Counted from the stretch's first letter, positions 43,536 to 50,629 are shown. The stretch is DNA of 50,629 nucleotides from JBNJEM01 sp051745935 (GCA_051745935.1 JBNJEM010000002.1:1-50629); one strand, 5' to 3'. Program-made: numbers and translations. The notes: generated by a model from the letters alone, not told the origin.

Positions 43536-44579
43536 ATGACCTCTGCAAGCGGTGGTTTATGCAAGATGGACGATCCGATAGATATGAAGAGCCAACGCGA
43601 CAACAACCACGATGACGGGCAAGAACGCGTCCGGAATCTCCGACTTGCCGGTACTGCCATCTCGGCGGGTCTCGCGGCCGGCAGAGCCTTCGTCTACTGG
43701 GATATCCTCTCGCAGGATGAATCCGCCATCCCCGTGTCTCCCTCGCAAGTGAATGTCGAGCACGCCCGTCTCGAAGAGGCCCGCGAGACCGTGCTGAGGG
43801 AGCTGGCATCGTCCCGCCAGCGAGTCGAGGCCCAGATGACCTCCTCGCTGGCGGATATCTTCCGGGCCCACGATGAAATGCTCCGTGACCCCGCCTTGTT
43901 GAAGGAAGTTGCGGAGGAGATTGAGGTCGAGCTACTCCGAGTTGAAGAAGCAGTCAGACGCGTGTTTGCCCGCTGGGTAGAAAGATTCCGGACCAGTGGC
44001 AATGCCACTACGGCAGGCCGCGCCGAAGACGTGGCCGATCTCGCCCGTCGATTGCTTCGGGCCCTACGCGGCATCAAGGTCCACCCGCTTGAGAAGATGC
44101 CGGACAGCAGTGTGTTGGTTGCGCAGCGATTGGCCCCTTCTGATGCCGTGCATTTTTGCGGCCGCGCGGCAGCCATCGTTGTCGAGTTTGGAACGCCGGG
44201 AGCCCACTGTGCCCTGATGGCCCGGCAGATTGGTATCCCGGTCGTTGGCAATATCCCGGATGTGGTGGCTCACATCCCACCTGGGGCGTCCGTGCTTGTT
44301 GACGGCCTCGAGGGTACCGTGCTGGTAGACGCCGATGGGGAAGCACAGGCCCGTTTTCAGGAGCGCAAGAAGCGATACGCAGCGGAGGGAGCCGCCGCGA
44401 TGGCCAAGGCCCACGAACCGGCTATCACCCGCGACGGCGTTGCGGTTCAGGTGGCCGCCAACATTAAAGAATTGTCCCAAGACCTGATGATGGCCAAGGC
44501 CGAGCTGCGAGTGAAAGAAGTGGAGCGGAGATACGGCAGCGACGCACTCGCACCATTGGGGCCCGAAACGCCGGAATAA
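43536..44579 (+). CDS. PTS enzyme I (phosphoenolpyruvate-protein phosphotransferase), C-terminally truncated
   Basis: 347 residues against about 570 in the intact enzyme. Present: the N-terminal helical HPr-binding domain (about 68-180) and the swivelling phosphohistidine domain, with the active-site histidine in GTPGAHCALMARQIGIPVV (His224) and DGLEGTVLVD after it. The frame leaves the family just after AITRDGVAVQVAANI (about 310), at the start of the PEP-binding barrel, and ends in 37 unrelated residues. It therefore cannot autophosphorylate from PEP. An N-terminal extension of about 30 residues is hydrophilic. ATG 43536; ATG 43566 is possible. No ptsH is nearby. Confidence 0.8.
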   Translation: MTSASGGLCKMDDPIDMKSQRDNNHDDGQERVRNLRLAGTAISAGLAAGRAFVYWDILSQDESAIPVSPSQVNVEHARLEEARETVLRELASSRQRVEAQMTSSLADIFRAHDEMLRDPALLKEVAEEIEVELLRVEEAVRRVFARWVERFRTSGNATTAGRAEDVADLARRLLRALRGIKVHPLEKMPDSSVLVAQRLAPSDAVHFCGRAAAIVVEFGTPGAHCALMARQIGIPVVGNIPDVVAHIPPGASVLVDGLEGTVLVDADGEAQARFQERKKRYAAEGAAAMAKAHEPAITRDGVAVQVAANIKELSQDLMMAKAELRVKEVERRYGSDALAPLGPETPE

Positions 44580-45219
44580 TCCGCCCGACGCATACCACGG
44601 TAACCGGCTGCCGCGGGTTGGGCTTTCTTCACGTGGCCGCTCGGCTGTTTGGCCCCACAGGGGTGAGAATATCTGTAACACTTGAGTCGTGCGAAGTACA
44701 ATCGTAGTGTGACAGCGCCAGTTTGGTATTTCCCCACCGGCCTTGTGTCGGTGGCTTGTTGGTTTGTTAACTACTCCGCTTCCACTTAATCATTGTTTTT
44801 CCCGGCCCCGCCCCTCGCCGCCGCCGGCGGCGAGGGGCGGGGCCGGGAAAAGACGGCGCTCGACGAGTTGTCAATAGTTTTCAAACCACCTAACCACCGG
44901 CACAAGGCCGGTGGGGATAACATTCTCTGCCATAACACTTTACGTCCATCGGTCCAAACAAAGTGGCGCTGTCCAACTAGTATCACTTTAGCCATCTGAA
45001 GTTGGTCCAGAGGAGGCGACAAGGGTTTGAACGGGCGCTTGTGAAGCGCGCGGGCCGCGGCATCCGCGGAAAGGATCGGCGGCGGTTCGAACGCTTGGCG
45101 GAGCGGACTCTGACCTGGCGGTTCCACCGTTGTCTGTTGTGGGCCACGCCGAGCGGAGACGTCGTTATTCCGCCTCGGATGGCTGAACCGTTACGATCTT
45201 TCCTGGAGGCTCGACTCTC
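44580..45219. other. Intergenic gap holding a large palindromic structure
   Basis: 640 bp. The part 44711-44973 is a nested inverted repeat (own entry). After it, a frame from 45002 runs into the next gene; it contains AERTLTWRF, echoed by VERTLALRL at about 8713 through a shared GAGCGGACTCTG string. I do not think it is a gene. Confidence 0.45.
44711..44973 (+). repeat. Nested inverted repeat around a perfect 26-bp hairpin
   Basis: Innermost: arms 44797-44822 and 44826-44851 are perfectly complementary over 26 bp with a 3-nt loop, almost entirely G and C with TTTT/AAAA at the base. Next: 44732-44754 pairs with 44894-44916 (23 bp, one mismatch; CCCCACCGGCCTTGTG is shared) and the similarity continues inward (GTTGGTTTG with CAAACCACC). 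Outermost: GACAGCGCCAGTTTG at 44711 with CAAAGTGGCGCTGTC at about 44959. No T-run follows either strand's main stem, so it is not a standard terminator. Confidence 0.8.
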
Positions 45220-45552
45220 ATGCAAACAGATCTCGCATTTGTTCAGGCTTTGCGCGGGGCGACGCTATCGAGCGCGGATCGGGATGCCCTCGATACGGAC
45301 CACCTGTTCGTGCTGGCTTTACGAAAAGTGATCAATCTCACGGGTACGGAAAAGGGCAAGCTATCGAACGACGAGTTGCTCGTGCTGGCGCTGCGTAAAA
45401 TTGTCACGTTGACGAGTGAGGACAAAAACCGCTTTACGCCGGACGAACTGTTTCTACTGGCTCTCTGCGGAGTCGCCCATCTCACGCCCAAAGACACCAA
45501 GCGACTCTCTTCCGATGATTTGACGCATTTACAAATGCGAGGCCTGGTCTGA
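45220..45552 (+). CDS. Protein made of four 24-residue repeats, function unknown
   Basis: 110 residues. After MQTDLAFVQALRGATLSSAD come LDTDHLFVLALRKVINLTGT, LSNDELLVLALRKIVTLTSE and FTPDELFLLALCGVAHLTPK units in exact 24-residue (72-nt) register, and a shorter fourth LSSDDLTHLQMRGLV. Each unit has the form L/F-S/T-x-D-E-L-x-x-L-A-L-R-x-x-x-x-L-T plus a charged linker, which suggests stacked helix-turn units as in small alpha-solenoids. No family recognised. GGAGG lies 10 bases ahead of ATG 45220. Repeat units differ at many codons, so the duplication is old and kept by selection. Confidence 0.65.
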   Translation: MQTDLAFVQALRGATLSSADRDALDTDHLFVLALRKVINLTGTEKGKLSNDELLVLALRKIVTLTSEDKNRFTPDELFLLALCGVAHLTPKDTKRLSSDDLTHLQMRGLV

Positions 45553-45661
45553 TGCCGGTATCTTTCGAGCTGGCCGTTGGCCGGCCAACGGCTTTTCACG
45601 GCTGATTGGATCCGATACGGTAAAGGACCCGCTGGTCAGTACCACCGGCTTGCTCCACTTA

Positions 45662-45764
45662 TATACCGGTCGCGGCTGACGTTGTCCGCCGCGGGTCCGA
45701 CCAACGGGAGGACGGCGTGCGTCGGGCAGCTTTCCACCCGGAGAAATCCGACCGCCCGAAGTAT
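45662..45764 (-). repeat. 100-bp REP-like repeat, copy 4 (inverted)
   Basis: Reads ACCGGTCGCGGCTGACGTTG to GACCGCCCGAAGTATG on the plus strand. More diverged than the other full copies but aligned along its whole length. Confidence 0.75.
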
Positions 45765-45841
45765 GCGTTGGCGACAGGCAATTGTTTGGTGCCACCAGTG
45801 TTTAGTGCAACCAGTGTTTAGTGCAACCGAGGAACTCACAG

Positions 45842-46891
45842 ATGTCGACGGATACTCAGGGCGACGGTTCGCCCCCGGGGAACGTGGAGGAATTGGAAGA
45901 GGTTCTTAGCCGTCCTCCAGCTCGTTTGATTGAAGCCTGTCGCGGCGTCCAGGGGGATCTGGTCCTGTTGGGCGTGGGGGGGAAAATGGGGCCGACCATG
46001 GCCCGCATGGCGCGCCGGGCGTTTGATCAGGCGGGCGCGCGCGGCCGGGTCATCGGGGTTTCTCGTTTCCGGAGCTCCGGCCTGAGGCGGCGGTTGGAGG
46101 AGTGGGGGGTGGAGACAATTGCCTGTGATCTGTTGGACTGCCGACAAGTACAAGACCTTCCGGACGCACCTAATGTGATTGCCATGTCCGGCTTCAAGTT
46201 CGGCGCGAGCGAGCGTCCGGATCTGGCATGGGCAACCAATTGCTACATGCCGGCGTTGATCTGTCGTCGCTACCACGGCAGCCGTATTGTCGCGTTTTCC
46301 ACGGGAAACGTTTATGGGCTGGTTTCCCGGGCCAGGGGAGGTTCCGTGGAAAGCGACCCGCCACGTCCCGATGGCGAATACGCGATGACTGCCTTGGGAC
46401 GTGAACGGATGTATGAGTACTTCAGCCAGCAAGATCAAATTCCGGTGGTCCTATTGAGGCTCAACTACGCCACGGAACTCCGGTACGGGGTGCTTGTTGA
46501 CTTGGCGCGACAGGTGGCTCGCCAAGAACCAATCGACCTGTCGATGAGTTACGTTAACGTGATTTGGCTAGGGGACGCCAATGCCATGGCGTTGCAGGCC
46601 ATGGCTCACGCCGCTTCACCCGCCAGGATCATCAATCTGGCTGGGCCGGAGATTCTTTCCATCCGGGATGTTTGTTCGCGACTCGGCCAGCGGCTTGGTG
46701 TTGCCCCCCGGTTCGTTGGCAGCGAAAGCGAAGATGCTCTTCTGAACAACGGTCAACTCGGCTATCAACTACTCGGGTATCCGCTCATGCCGGTCGACCG
46801 GATTCTCGATTGGACCGCTCAATGGATTGAGCAAGGCGGCCCTCTTCTGGACAAACCCACTCACTTCCAAAACCGCTCGGGCAAATTCTAG
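45842..46891 (+). CDS. NAD-dependent epimerase/dehydratase family protein, atypical active site
   Basis: 349 residues. ATG 45842 is chosen because GAGGA lies eight bases upstream; a GTG at 45821 is also open. The Rossmann nucleotide-binding segment is VLLGVGGKMGPTMARMA (about 41-57), less regular than GxxGxxG. The FSTGNVYG strand is typical of extended SDRs, but at the catalytic site the sequence is EYAMTALGRERM: the Tyr is present and the Lys of YxxxK is replaced. The protein may thus bind NAD(P) without the usual chemistry, or belong to a divergent branch. It precedes the MBL ribonuclease gene on the same strand by 96 bp. Confidence 0.8.
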   Translation: MSTDTQGDGSPPGNVEELEEVLSRPPARLIEACRGVQGDLVLLGVGGKMGPTMARMARRAFDQAGARGRVIGVSRFRSSGLRRRLEEWGVETIACDLLDCRQVQDLPDAPNVIAMSGFKFGASERPDLAWATNCYMPALICRRYHGSRIVAFSTGNVYGLVSRARGGSVESDPPRPDGEYAMTALGRERMYEYFSQQDQIPVVLLRLNYATELRYGVLVDLARQVARQEPIDLSMSYVNVIWLGDANAMALQAMAHAASPARIINLAGPEILSIRDVCSRLGQRLGVAPRFVGSESEDALLNNGQLGYQLLGYPLMPVDRILDWTAQWIEQGGPLLDKPTHFQNRSGKF

Positions 46892-46987
46892 CCCACGGTG
46901 CCGAGCCAACTGAGGAGACGCCGGCCAGGTCCCAAGTCAACCACGATCACCGATCACCGATCTCTAACAATACAGGAGACACTGGGC

Positions 46988-48394
46988 ATGAAGTTGCATT
47001 TCCTGGGCGCCAATCGCCAGGTGACGGGGTCGCGATACTGTCTGGAGAGTGGAAACACCAGGGTCATGGTTGATTGTGGTATGTTTCAGGAGCGTCCCTA
47101 TTTGGGACGAAATTGGGAATCTTGTCCAATTCCACCGTCGCAAATCGATGCCGTGGTGCTGACACACGTGCATATCGATCACTCTGGCCTCATCCCGCGA
47201 TTGGTTGACCAGGGGTTCAAAGGGCCGGTCCTTTGCACTCGCCCCTCTCTGGAGCTGGCCGACATCGTCCTCCGTGACTCGGCCCGAATTCAGGCTGAAG
47301 ACGCGAAATACAAGCGGCGGAGACATGAAAAGGAAGGGCGTGCCGTGAAGCATCCGGCCGTCCCGCTGTATACGGAAAAAGCGGCCGGCGCCGCGATAGG
47401 CCGATTTGAAAGCGTGCCGTATGGGAAGCCCGTCTCCATGGACGACGGGATGAACGTCACCTTTCATGAAGGGGGGCATATCCTGGGGTCGGCCATGCTC
47501 GAGTTCCAGGTGACCTCCTCCAATGGAACGACAACAGTGGTTTTTTCCGGCGATATTGGCCAGTGGAATAAGCCGATCATCCGCGACCCGACGCTGTTCC
47601 ATCATGCCGACTACGTGGTCATGGAAACCACGTACGGGGACCGGCAGCACCCGGAAAGCAAGCATATCGAGCTGCAATTGGAGCGTATCATTAACGACAC
47701 CGTTTCACGAGGCGGTAACGTCGTCATCCCCATCTTCGCCATTGAGCGGGCTCAGGAGGTGATTTATTTCATCAGCCGCTTGGCGCATGCCGGCCGCATA
47801 CCCGACTTGGCCGTCTTCCTGGACAGTCCCATGGCCGTGGATGTCATGCAGGTCTTTCGCCATTATCCGGATTGTTTCGATCGGAAAACGTGGGACTTGA
47901 TGGTGTCCAACGAATCGCCGTTCCAATTCCCGGGCCTCAAAATGGCCCGCGGCGTGGCCGACTCCAAGGCAATTAATGAACACAAGCAGCCTTGCGTTAT
48001 CATGTCTACTTCGGGAATGTGCACGGCGGGTCGCATCAAACACCACTTGCGGATGAACATCAGTAGGCCGGAATCGACGGTCGTATTCGTCGGATACCAG
48101 GCCGAAGGAACGCTCGGCCGGCAGATTCTCAACGGTTATCCGCTAGTCCGCATCCATGGGCGCCAGTGGAAAGTGCGGGCGGATATTCAGAGAATCGATG
48201 GATTCTCCGGGCATGCGGATCACCCCACGCTCCTGCATTGGGTTGGAAATCTGAGCCGCCCGCCCCGGCACGTATTCCTCACCCATGGTGAGGAACCGGC
48301 CTCGCGGCGCATTGCGGACGACCTTGAACGACAATTTGGCTGGTCCGCCTCGATTCCGCACTATCAAGAAATCGCGGACTTGGCCAACCGGTGA
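46988..48394 (+). CDS. MBL-fold/beta-CASP ribonuclease (CPSF73-like)
   Basis: 468 residues from ATG 46988, preceded by AGGAGA; the open frame begins earlier at 46898 but MKLHFLGANRQVTGSRY is the family's normal N-terminus. Zinc motif HVHIDHSG (His60, His62, Asp64, His65), further metal ligands in GGHILGSAM and SGDIG, then the beta-CASP domain (IFAIERAQEVIYFIS, FLDSPMAVDV) and the C-terminal DGFSGHAD and FLTHGE motifs. Members act as RNA endo/exonucleases in RNA processing. All catalytic motifs are intact. Confidence 0.93.
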   Translation: MKLHFLGANRQVTGSRYCLESGNTRVMVDCGMFQERPYLGRNWESCPIPPSQIDAVVLTHVHIDHSGLIPRLVDQGFKGPVLCTRPSLELADIVLRDSARIQAEDAKYKRRRHEKEGRAVKHPAVPLYTEKAAGAAIGRFESVPYGKPVSMDDGMNVTFHEGGHILGSAMLEFQVTSSNGTTTVVFSGDIGQWNKPIIRDPTLFHHADYVVMETTYGDRQHPESKHIELQLERIINDTVSRGGNVVIPIFAIERAQEVIYFISRLAHAGRIPDLAVFLDSPMAVDVMQVFRHYPDCFDRKTWDLMVSNESPFQFPGLKMARGVADSKAINEHKQPCVIMSTSGMCTAGRIKHHLRMNISRPESTVVFVGYQAEGTLGRQILNGYPLVRIHGRQWKVRADIQRIDGFSGHADHPTLLHWVGNLSRPPRHVFLTHGEEPASRRIADDLERQFGWSASIPHYQEIADLANR

Positions 48395-48794
48395 ACGCCG
48401 CCGTTTGAACTTGCGTAGAACAGGCGTGGGAGGGGCCGTCAAGGCCGCTTTCGACGGCGTGGCGGACGGATGGGGCCGTCACCCACGACACACGGATGGG
48501 CACTGACGTGACAAAAACGGGCCAAACTCTTGCCTCGAGCTTGCGGAGAGGGGAGAATGGACTGTTGTAAGAGGAAGCAAATACATGACCTTTGCCAACG
48601 CGGTTCCGGCCACCTGGTGCGAGCTCGTGCCGCCATGGGCCCGTGGCGCCAGGGCGAGCTGGCGCGGATGACGACCGCCAAGAGGGGCTCGTCCGTTAGC
48701 CCGTGTTGTGGGGGGCGGTGAGATAGTGCGCAACGCTTGAACAGCTCGTGGAACGACAACTCGTGGAACGACAACTCGTGGAACGTACGAGAAG
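48395..48794. other. Intergenic gap, 400 bp, with a short tandem repeat
   Basis: No gene. CTCGTGGAACGACAA is repeated 2.7 times with a 15-bp period at 48745-48785, ending just ahead of the next gene's start, where it occupies the place of the ribosome binding site region. Confidence 0.5.
48745..48785 (+). repeat. 15-bp tandem repeat x2.7
   Basis: Units start at 48745, 48760 and 48775. The last, incomplete unit ends 9 bp before ATG 48795, so changes in copy number would move the promoter relative to the gene. Confidence 0.7.
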
Positions 48795-49358
48795 ATGGCA
48801 ACCGAGTGGTATTACCAGATCATGAACGAGACGGTGGGCCCGCTGAGCAGCAGTCAGTTGATTGCCCGCGTCCGGTCGGGGCAGGTCAAGGAAGATACGT
48901 TAATCCGCAAAAATGATTCTCAATGGGTTCCGGCCCACCAAGTGGACGGCTTGATGGACCGGGCGATGAATAACCAAGCCCAGCGAATCTGCCCCTATTG
49001 CGGTCACGAAGTCGATGCGCCTCCGACGACGTGCGCCCACTGTAACCGTAAGTTGGCCCTCTCTTTCAATTCCCGCTTGACGTCCGTCGGCAAGGAGAAG
49101 CCGGGGAAAGTGTCCAGAACCGCGCGGGATCGCGAGGCGGAGCAAAAGGCCATCTGGCAGCGCGACGAGCGCGGTGACATCAAGCGATACGTGTTTCTGC
49201 TCGTGCTTTGGCTGGGCGTGATCGTCGCAGCGCCCTATCTGATTTATCTGGCAAGCATGGGGCGTCTCTTTTTCGCCGGTGATTTGACCGCGATATCGGT
49301 CGGGGGCGTAGTGCTTCTCGTGGGGGGGGTTTACTACTTCATGTCGCGGGTCATGTAA
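48795..49358 (+). CDS. GYF-domain and zinc-ribbon membrane protein
   Basis: 187 residues. An N-terminal GYF_2-type domain (about 4-60: EWYYQIMNETVGPLSSSQLI and W at QWVPA) is followed by a zinc ribbon CPYCGHEVDAPPTTCAHC (about 66-83), a charged linker, and two hydrophobic helices (about 132-153 and 163-183). GYF_2 domains bind proline-rich peptides or act as adaptors; this order is common in planctomycete membrane proteins of unknown task. Confidence 0.87.
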   Translation: MATEWYYQIMNETVGPLSSSQLIARVRSGQVKEDTLIRKNDSQWVPAHQVDGLMDRAMNNQAQRICPYCGHEVDAPPTTCAHCNRKLALSFNSRLTSVGKEKPGKVSRTARDREAEQKAIWQRDERGDIKRYVFLLVLWLGVIVAAPYLIYLASMGRLFFAGDLTAISVGGVVLLVGGVYYFMSRVM

Positions 49359-49489
49359 ACCGGGCAAGGCCGCGTTCGGGCTCGATTCAGTCGCCGTAAC
49401 GGTTTGGCCGTTTGGCGTACGTCAGGCTTTTTCAGAAGGTAGCCGTTCACGGGTGCCACTATACGGCCTGGACACAGGAGTCCGCATGG

Positions 49490-49604
49490 ATGCCACGGGC
49501 TTGTCCCGTGGTGGTTCACGTTCGCCGCTACAAACGGTCAGAAACACTACTCCTGGCCGTCGGTAGCGTGGAACGTAACGGACCACGGGACAAGCCCGTG
49601 GCAT
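49490..49604 (+). repeat. Palindromic element with perfect 23-bp arms
   Basis: Arms 49490-49512 and 49582-49604 are exact inverted copies (ATGCCACGGGCTTGTCCCGT plus GGT). The inner flanks also match imperfectly (CACGTTCGCCGCTAC with GTAGCGTGGAACG), leaving a short central loop. Each arm is itself partly palindromic (CCACGGG...CCCGTGG). A related single arm is at 14668-14718. Confidence 0.75.
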
Positions 49605-49693
49605 TTGCATCCGGCAAAGCCCTTTTTCAAGGTGTGCAACCGACGTGCGAACCTCCGCGAATATCGGTCTATTGCCCGTGAACGGTTACCCCA

Positions 49694-49776
49694 GAAGCAT
49701 GACGAAACCAGTCGGGTTTCCTTTCACCTCGGGAGTTTTGGGAGCGGGAACCACGTTTTGTCACCGGTTGTAAATG
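49694..49776 (+). repeat. 85-bp dispersed repeat, full copy
   Basis: GAAGCATGACGAAACCAGTC at the start and GTTTTGTCACCGGTTGTAAA at the end; aligns with 10956-11042 throughout. Confidence 0.6.
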
Positions 49777-49802
49777 ACCGAACGTGATTTCGCGACAATC
49801 GT

Positions 49803-50342
49803 TCACGGGGATGAACCCCGAAATTCCTCTCGGCCGCGTCGCTCGCTATCTTGGGCATTACGGCGACGGATTTCCGCAACACTCATCAATCCTTCCGCTT
49901 TCCCGGCGTTCGCATCGATTTGGCGACTCAGCCGCCGCGAAAAGTCGGTTGGGGGAGCTTTCGCCGCCTCGGACGGGGACTTTGCGCGTCCTGCTCGCCT
50001 CCGCTTGGCTTCCGCCAACACGTGCTGGTCTAGGGATTCGTGATCAATCACCGTTACGTGGACCGACGCCGTCCCGCTGCTGTCGCCGGCCCCCAACGCG
50101 CGGTTCCCAAATAATCGGTTCCAGCCGGACAAGTGGCCGGCCGGCGGCGTGCCATACCGAGAGTTTCCCCGAAACGATCGGCGAATGCCACCCAGCTGAA
50201 TCCCGCCGCCGTCGGGCACACGGACGGCGGTCCGTGTCGAGAACGAATCGAGACGAGGCATCTGCACCAGTTGGGCCGAGCCCGCCGGCGCGAAGAGCCC
50301 GGTCAGTACCACCGCCCCACAGACTGACATGAACCTGTCCAT
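49803..50342 (-). CDS. Secreted protein of unknown function
   Basis: 179 residues from ATG 50342, which has GAGGAG eight bases upstream. An N-terminal signal peptide is clear: MDRFMSVCGAVVLTGLFAPA followed by GSAQ, with cleavage likely after SA. The mature part is basic, with G/R/S-rich segments (GGIQLGGIRRSFRGNSRYG), a short strand-like SVHVTVIDHESLDQHVLAEA and a K/R/E-rich helical tail. No family recognised and no membrane segment after the signal. Confidence 0.7.
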   Translation of the reverse strand: MDRFMSVCGAVVLTGLFAPAGSAQLVQMPRLDSFSTRTAVRVPDGGGIQLGGIRRSFRGNSRYGTPPAGHLSGWNRLFGNRALGAGDSSGTASVHVTVIDHESLDQHVLAEAKRRRAGRAKSPSEAAKAPPTDFSRRLSRQIDANAGKAEGLMSVAEIRRRNAQDSERRGREEFRGSSP

Positions 50343-50430
50343 AACGAGCTCCTCTTTACCGTTTTTGCCGCCTAGTCCCAGGCCTCTCAGGCCCAAGTTC
50401 TTGGCGGCTTTCGAGCTTTTCTAAGGTATG

Positions 50431-50629
50431 TGTCAGGCGGTCCAATGTCTCGGGATGGAAAGCTGCCTGACGCAAGCCGTCCTCCCGTTGGTCGGACTCG
50501 CGGCGGAGAAAGTCATCCGCGCCCGGTATATGTCAGGCGGTCCAATGTCTCGGGATGGAAAGCTGCCTGACGCAAGCCGTCCTCCCGTTGGTCGGACTCG
50601 CGGCGGAGAAAGTCATCCGCGCCCGGTAT
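50431..50629 (+). repeat. 100-bp REP-like repeat, tandem pair running off the window
   Basis: Two copies in direct tandem with a period of exactly 100 bp (TGTCAGGCGGTCCAATGTCT at 50431 and again at 50531). They are the same over all visible bases, while they differ from the dispersed copies in the first third (TCCAATGTCTCGGGATGGAA). The second copy reaches the right edge, so the array may go on. Confidence 0.85.

Larger units (their letters stand above)
49359..49802. other. Intergenic gap filled by two repeat elements
   Basis: 444 bp between convergent genes. Contains the palindromic element 49490-49604 and a copy of the 85-bp repeat at 49694-49776. No gene seen. Confidence 0.6.

Noticed and set aside
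44797..44851. Intrinsic terminator
   Set aside because: The stem is followed by A-runs on both strands, not T-runs; better described as a cruciform-type palindrome.
45002..45331. Plus-strand frame overlapping the start of the 24-residue-repeat gene
   Set aside because: Overlaps more than 100 bp of a better gene in another frame; basic composition; no start signal beyond a TTG.

Overview
The window reads as a chromosomal segment of a planctomycete, most likely from the Pirellulales/Thermogutta side of the phylum. This rests on the housekeeping sigma factor at 15048-16610 (region 1.1 absent, a long basic segment between regions 1.2 and 2, a region 3 typical of the phylum), on several proteins of planctomycete type without known function, and on frequent GTG/TTG starts with clear ribosome binding sites. 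No tRNA, rRNA, CRISPR array, intact transposase or phage gene was found. The species is not decided by the sequence.

Layout. 1-8223 (all on the minus strand): a partial membrane-anchored protein, an RND efflux pump with its membrane-fusion partner, glucose-6-phosphate dehydrogenase and a sulfotransferase. 8224-22180: a CAAX-type M48 protease, a small conserved protein, the nitrogen-control pair glnB and glnE (convergent), rpoD, a short-chain dehydrogenase, an uncharacterised Cys-rich protein and a methyltransferase. 22396-28634: a membrane/coiled-coil protein with a good sigma70-type promoter, a rhomboid protease, an EpmA-like lysyl ligase, an RRM protein and a nitroreductase. 28981-33017: a tightly overlapping four-gene operon made of two ABC ATPase/permease pairs. 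33337-33969: an F420/NADP oxidoreductase-like protein. 33970-36100: about 2.1 kb without a recognisable protein gene, holding a promoter plus terminator arrangement that could make an RNA of about 320 nt.

36101-44579 is different from its surroundings. It is a mosaic in which intact genes (DUF4160/DUF2442 pair, a sigma54 activator with a Cys-rich PAS domain, a MinD-type ATPase with two 4Fe-4S motifs, an FmdB zinc ribbon) alternate with parts of genes: the 3' end of a frameshifted sulfatase, a NifX-like scrap, the C-terminal half of a UroD-family methyltransferase, the linker part of a RACo/COG3894 corrinoid activator, the 3' part of an MFS transporter, the first 36 codons of a homocysteine methyltransferase, and the 5' part of PTS enzyme I. 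Several of the pieces point to corrinoid-dependent methyl transfer. The simplest reading is a lost operon cut down by successive deletions; an assembly chimera is the alternative.

44580-50629 returns to ordinary planctomycete genes (a 24-residue-repeat protein, a divergent epimerase, an MBL/beta-CASP ribonuclease, a GYF/zinc-ribbon membrane protein, a secreted protein).

The second theme is repeats. Intergenic DNA carries at least six families of short dispersed, mostly palindromic elements (50-290 bp), with copies in both orientations, one copy supplying the stop codon of a gene, one copy with an internal 4 x 31-bp amplification, and a 100-bp tandem array running off the right edge. They account for much of the DNA between genes.
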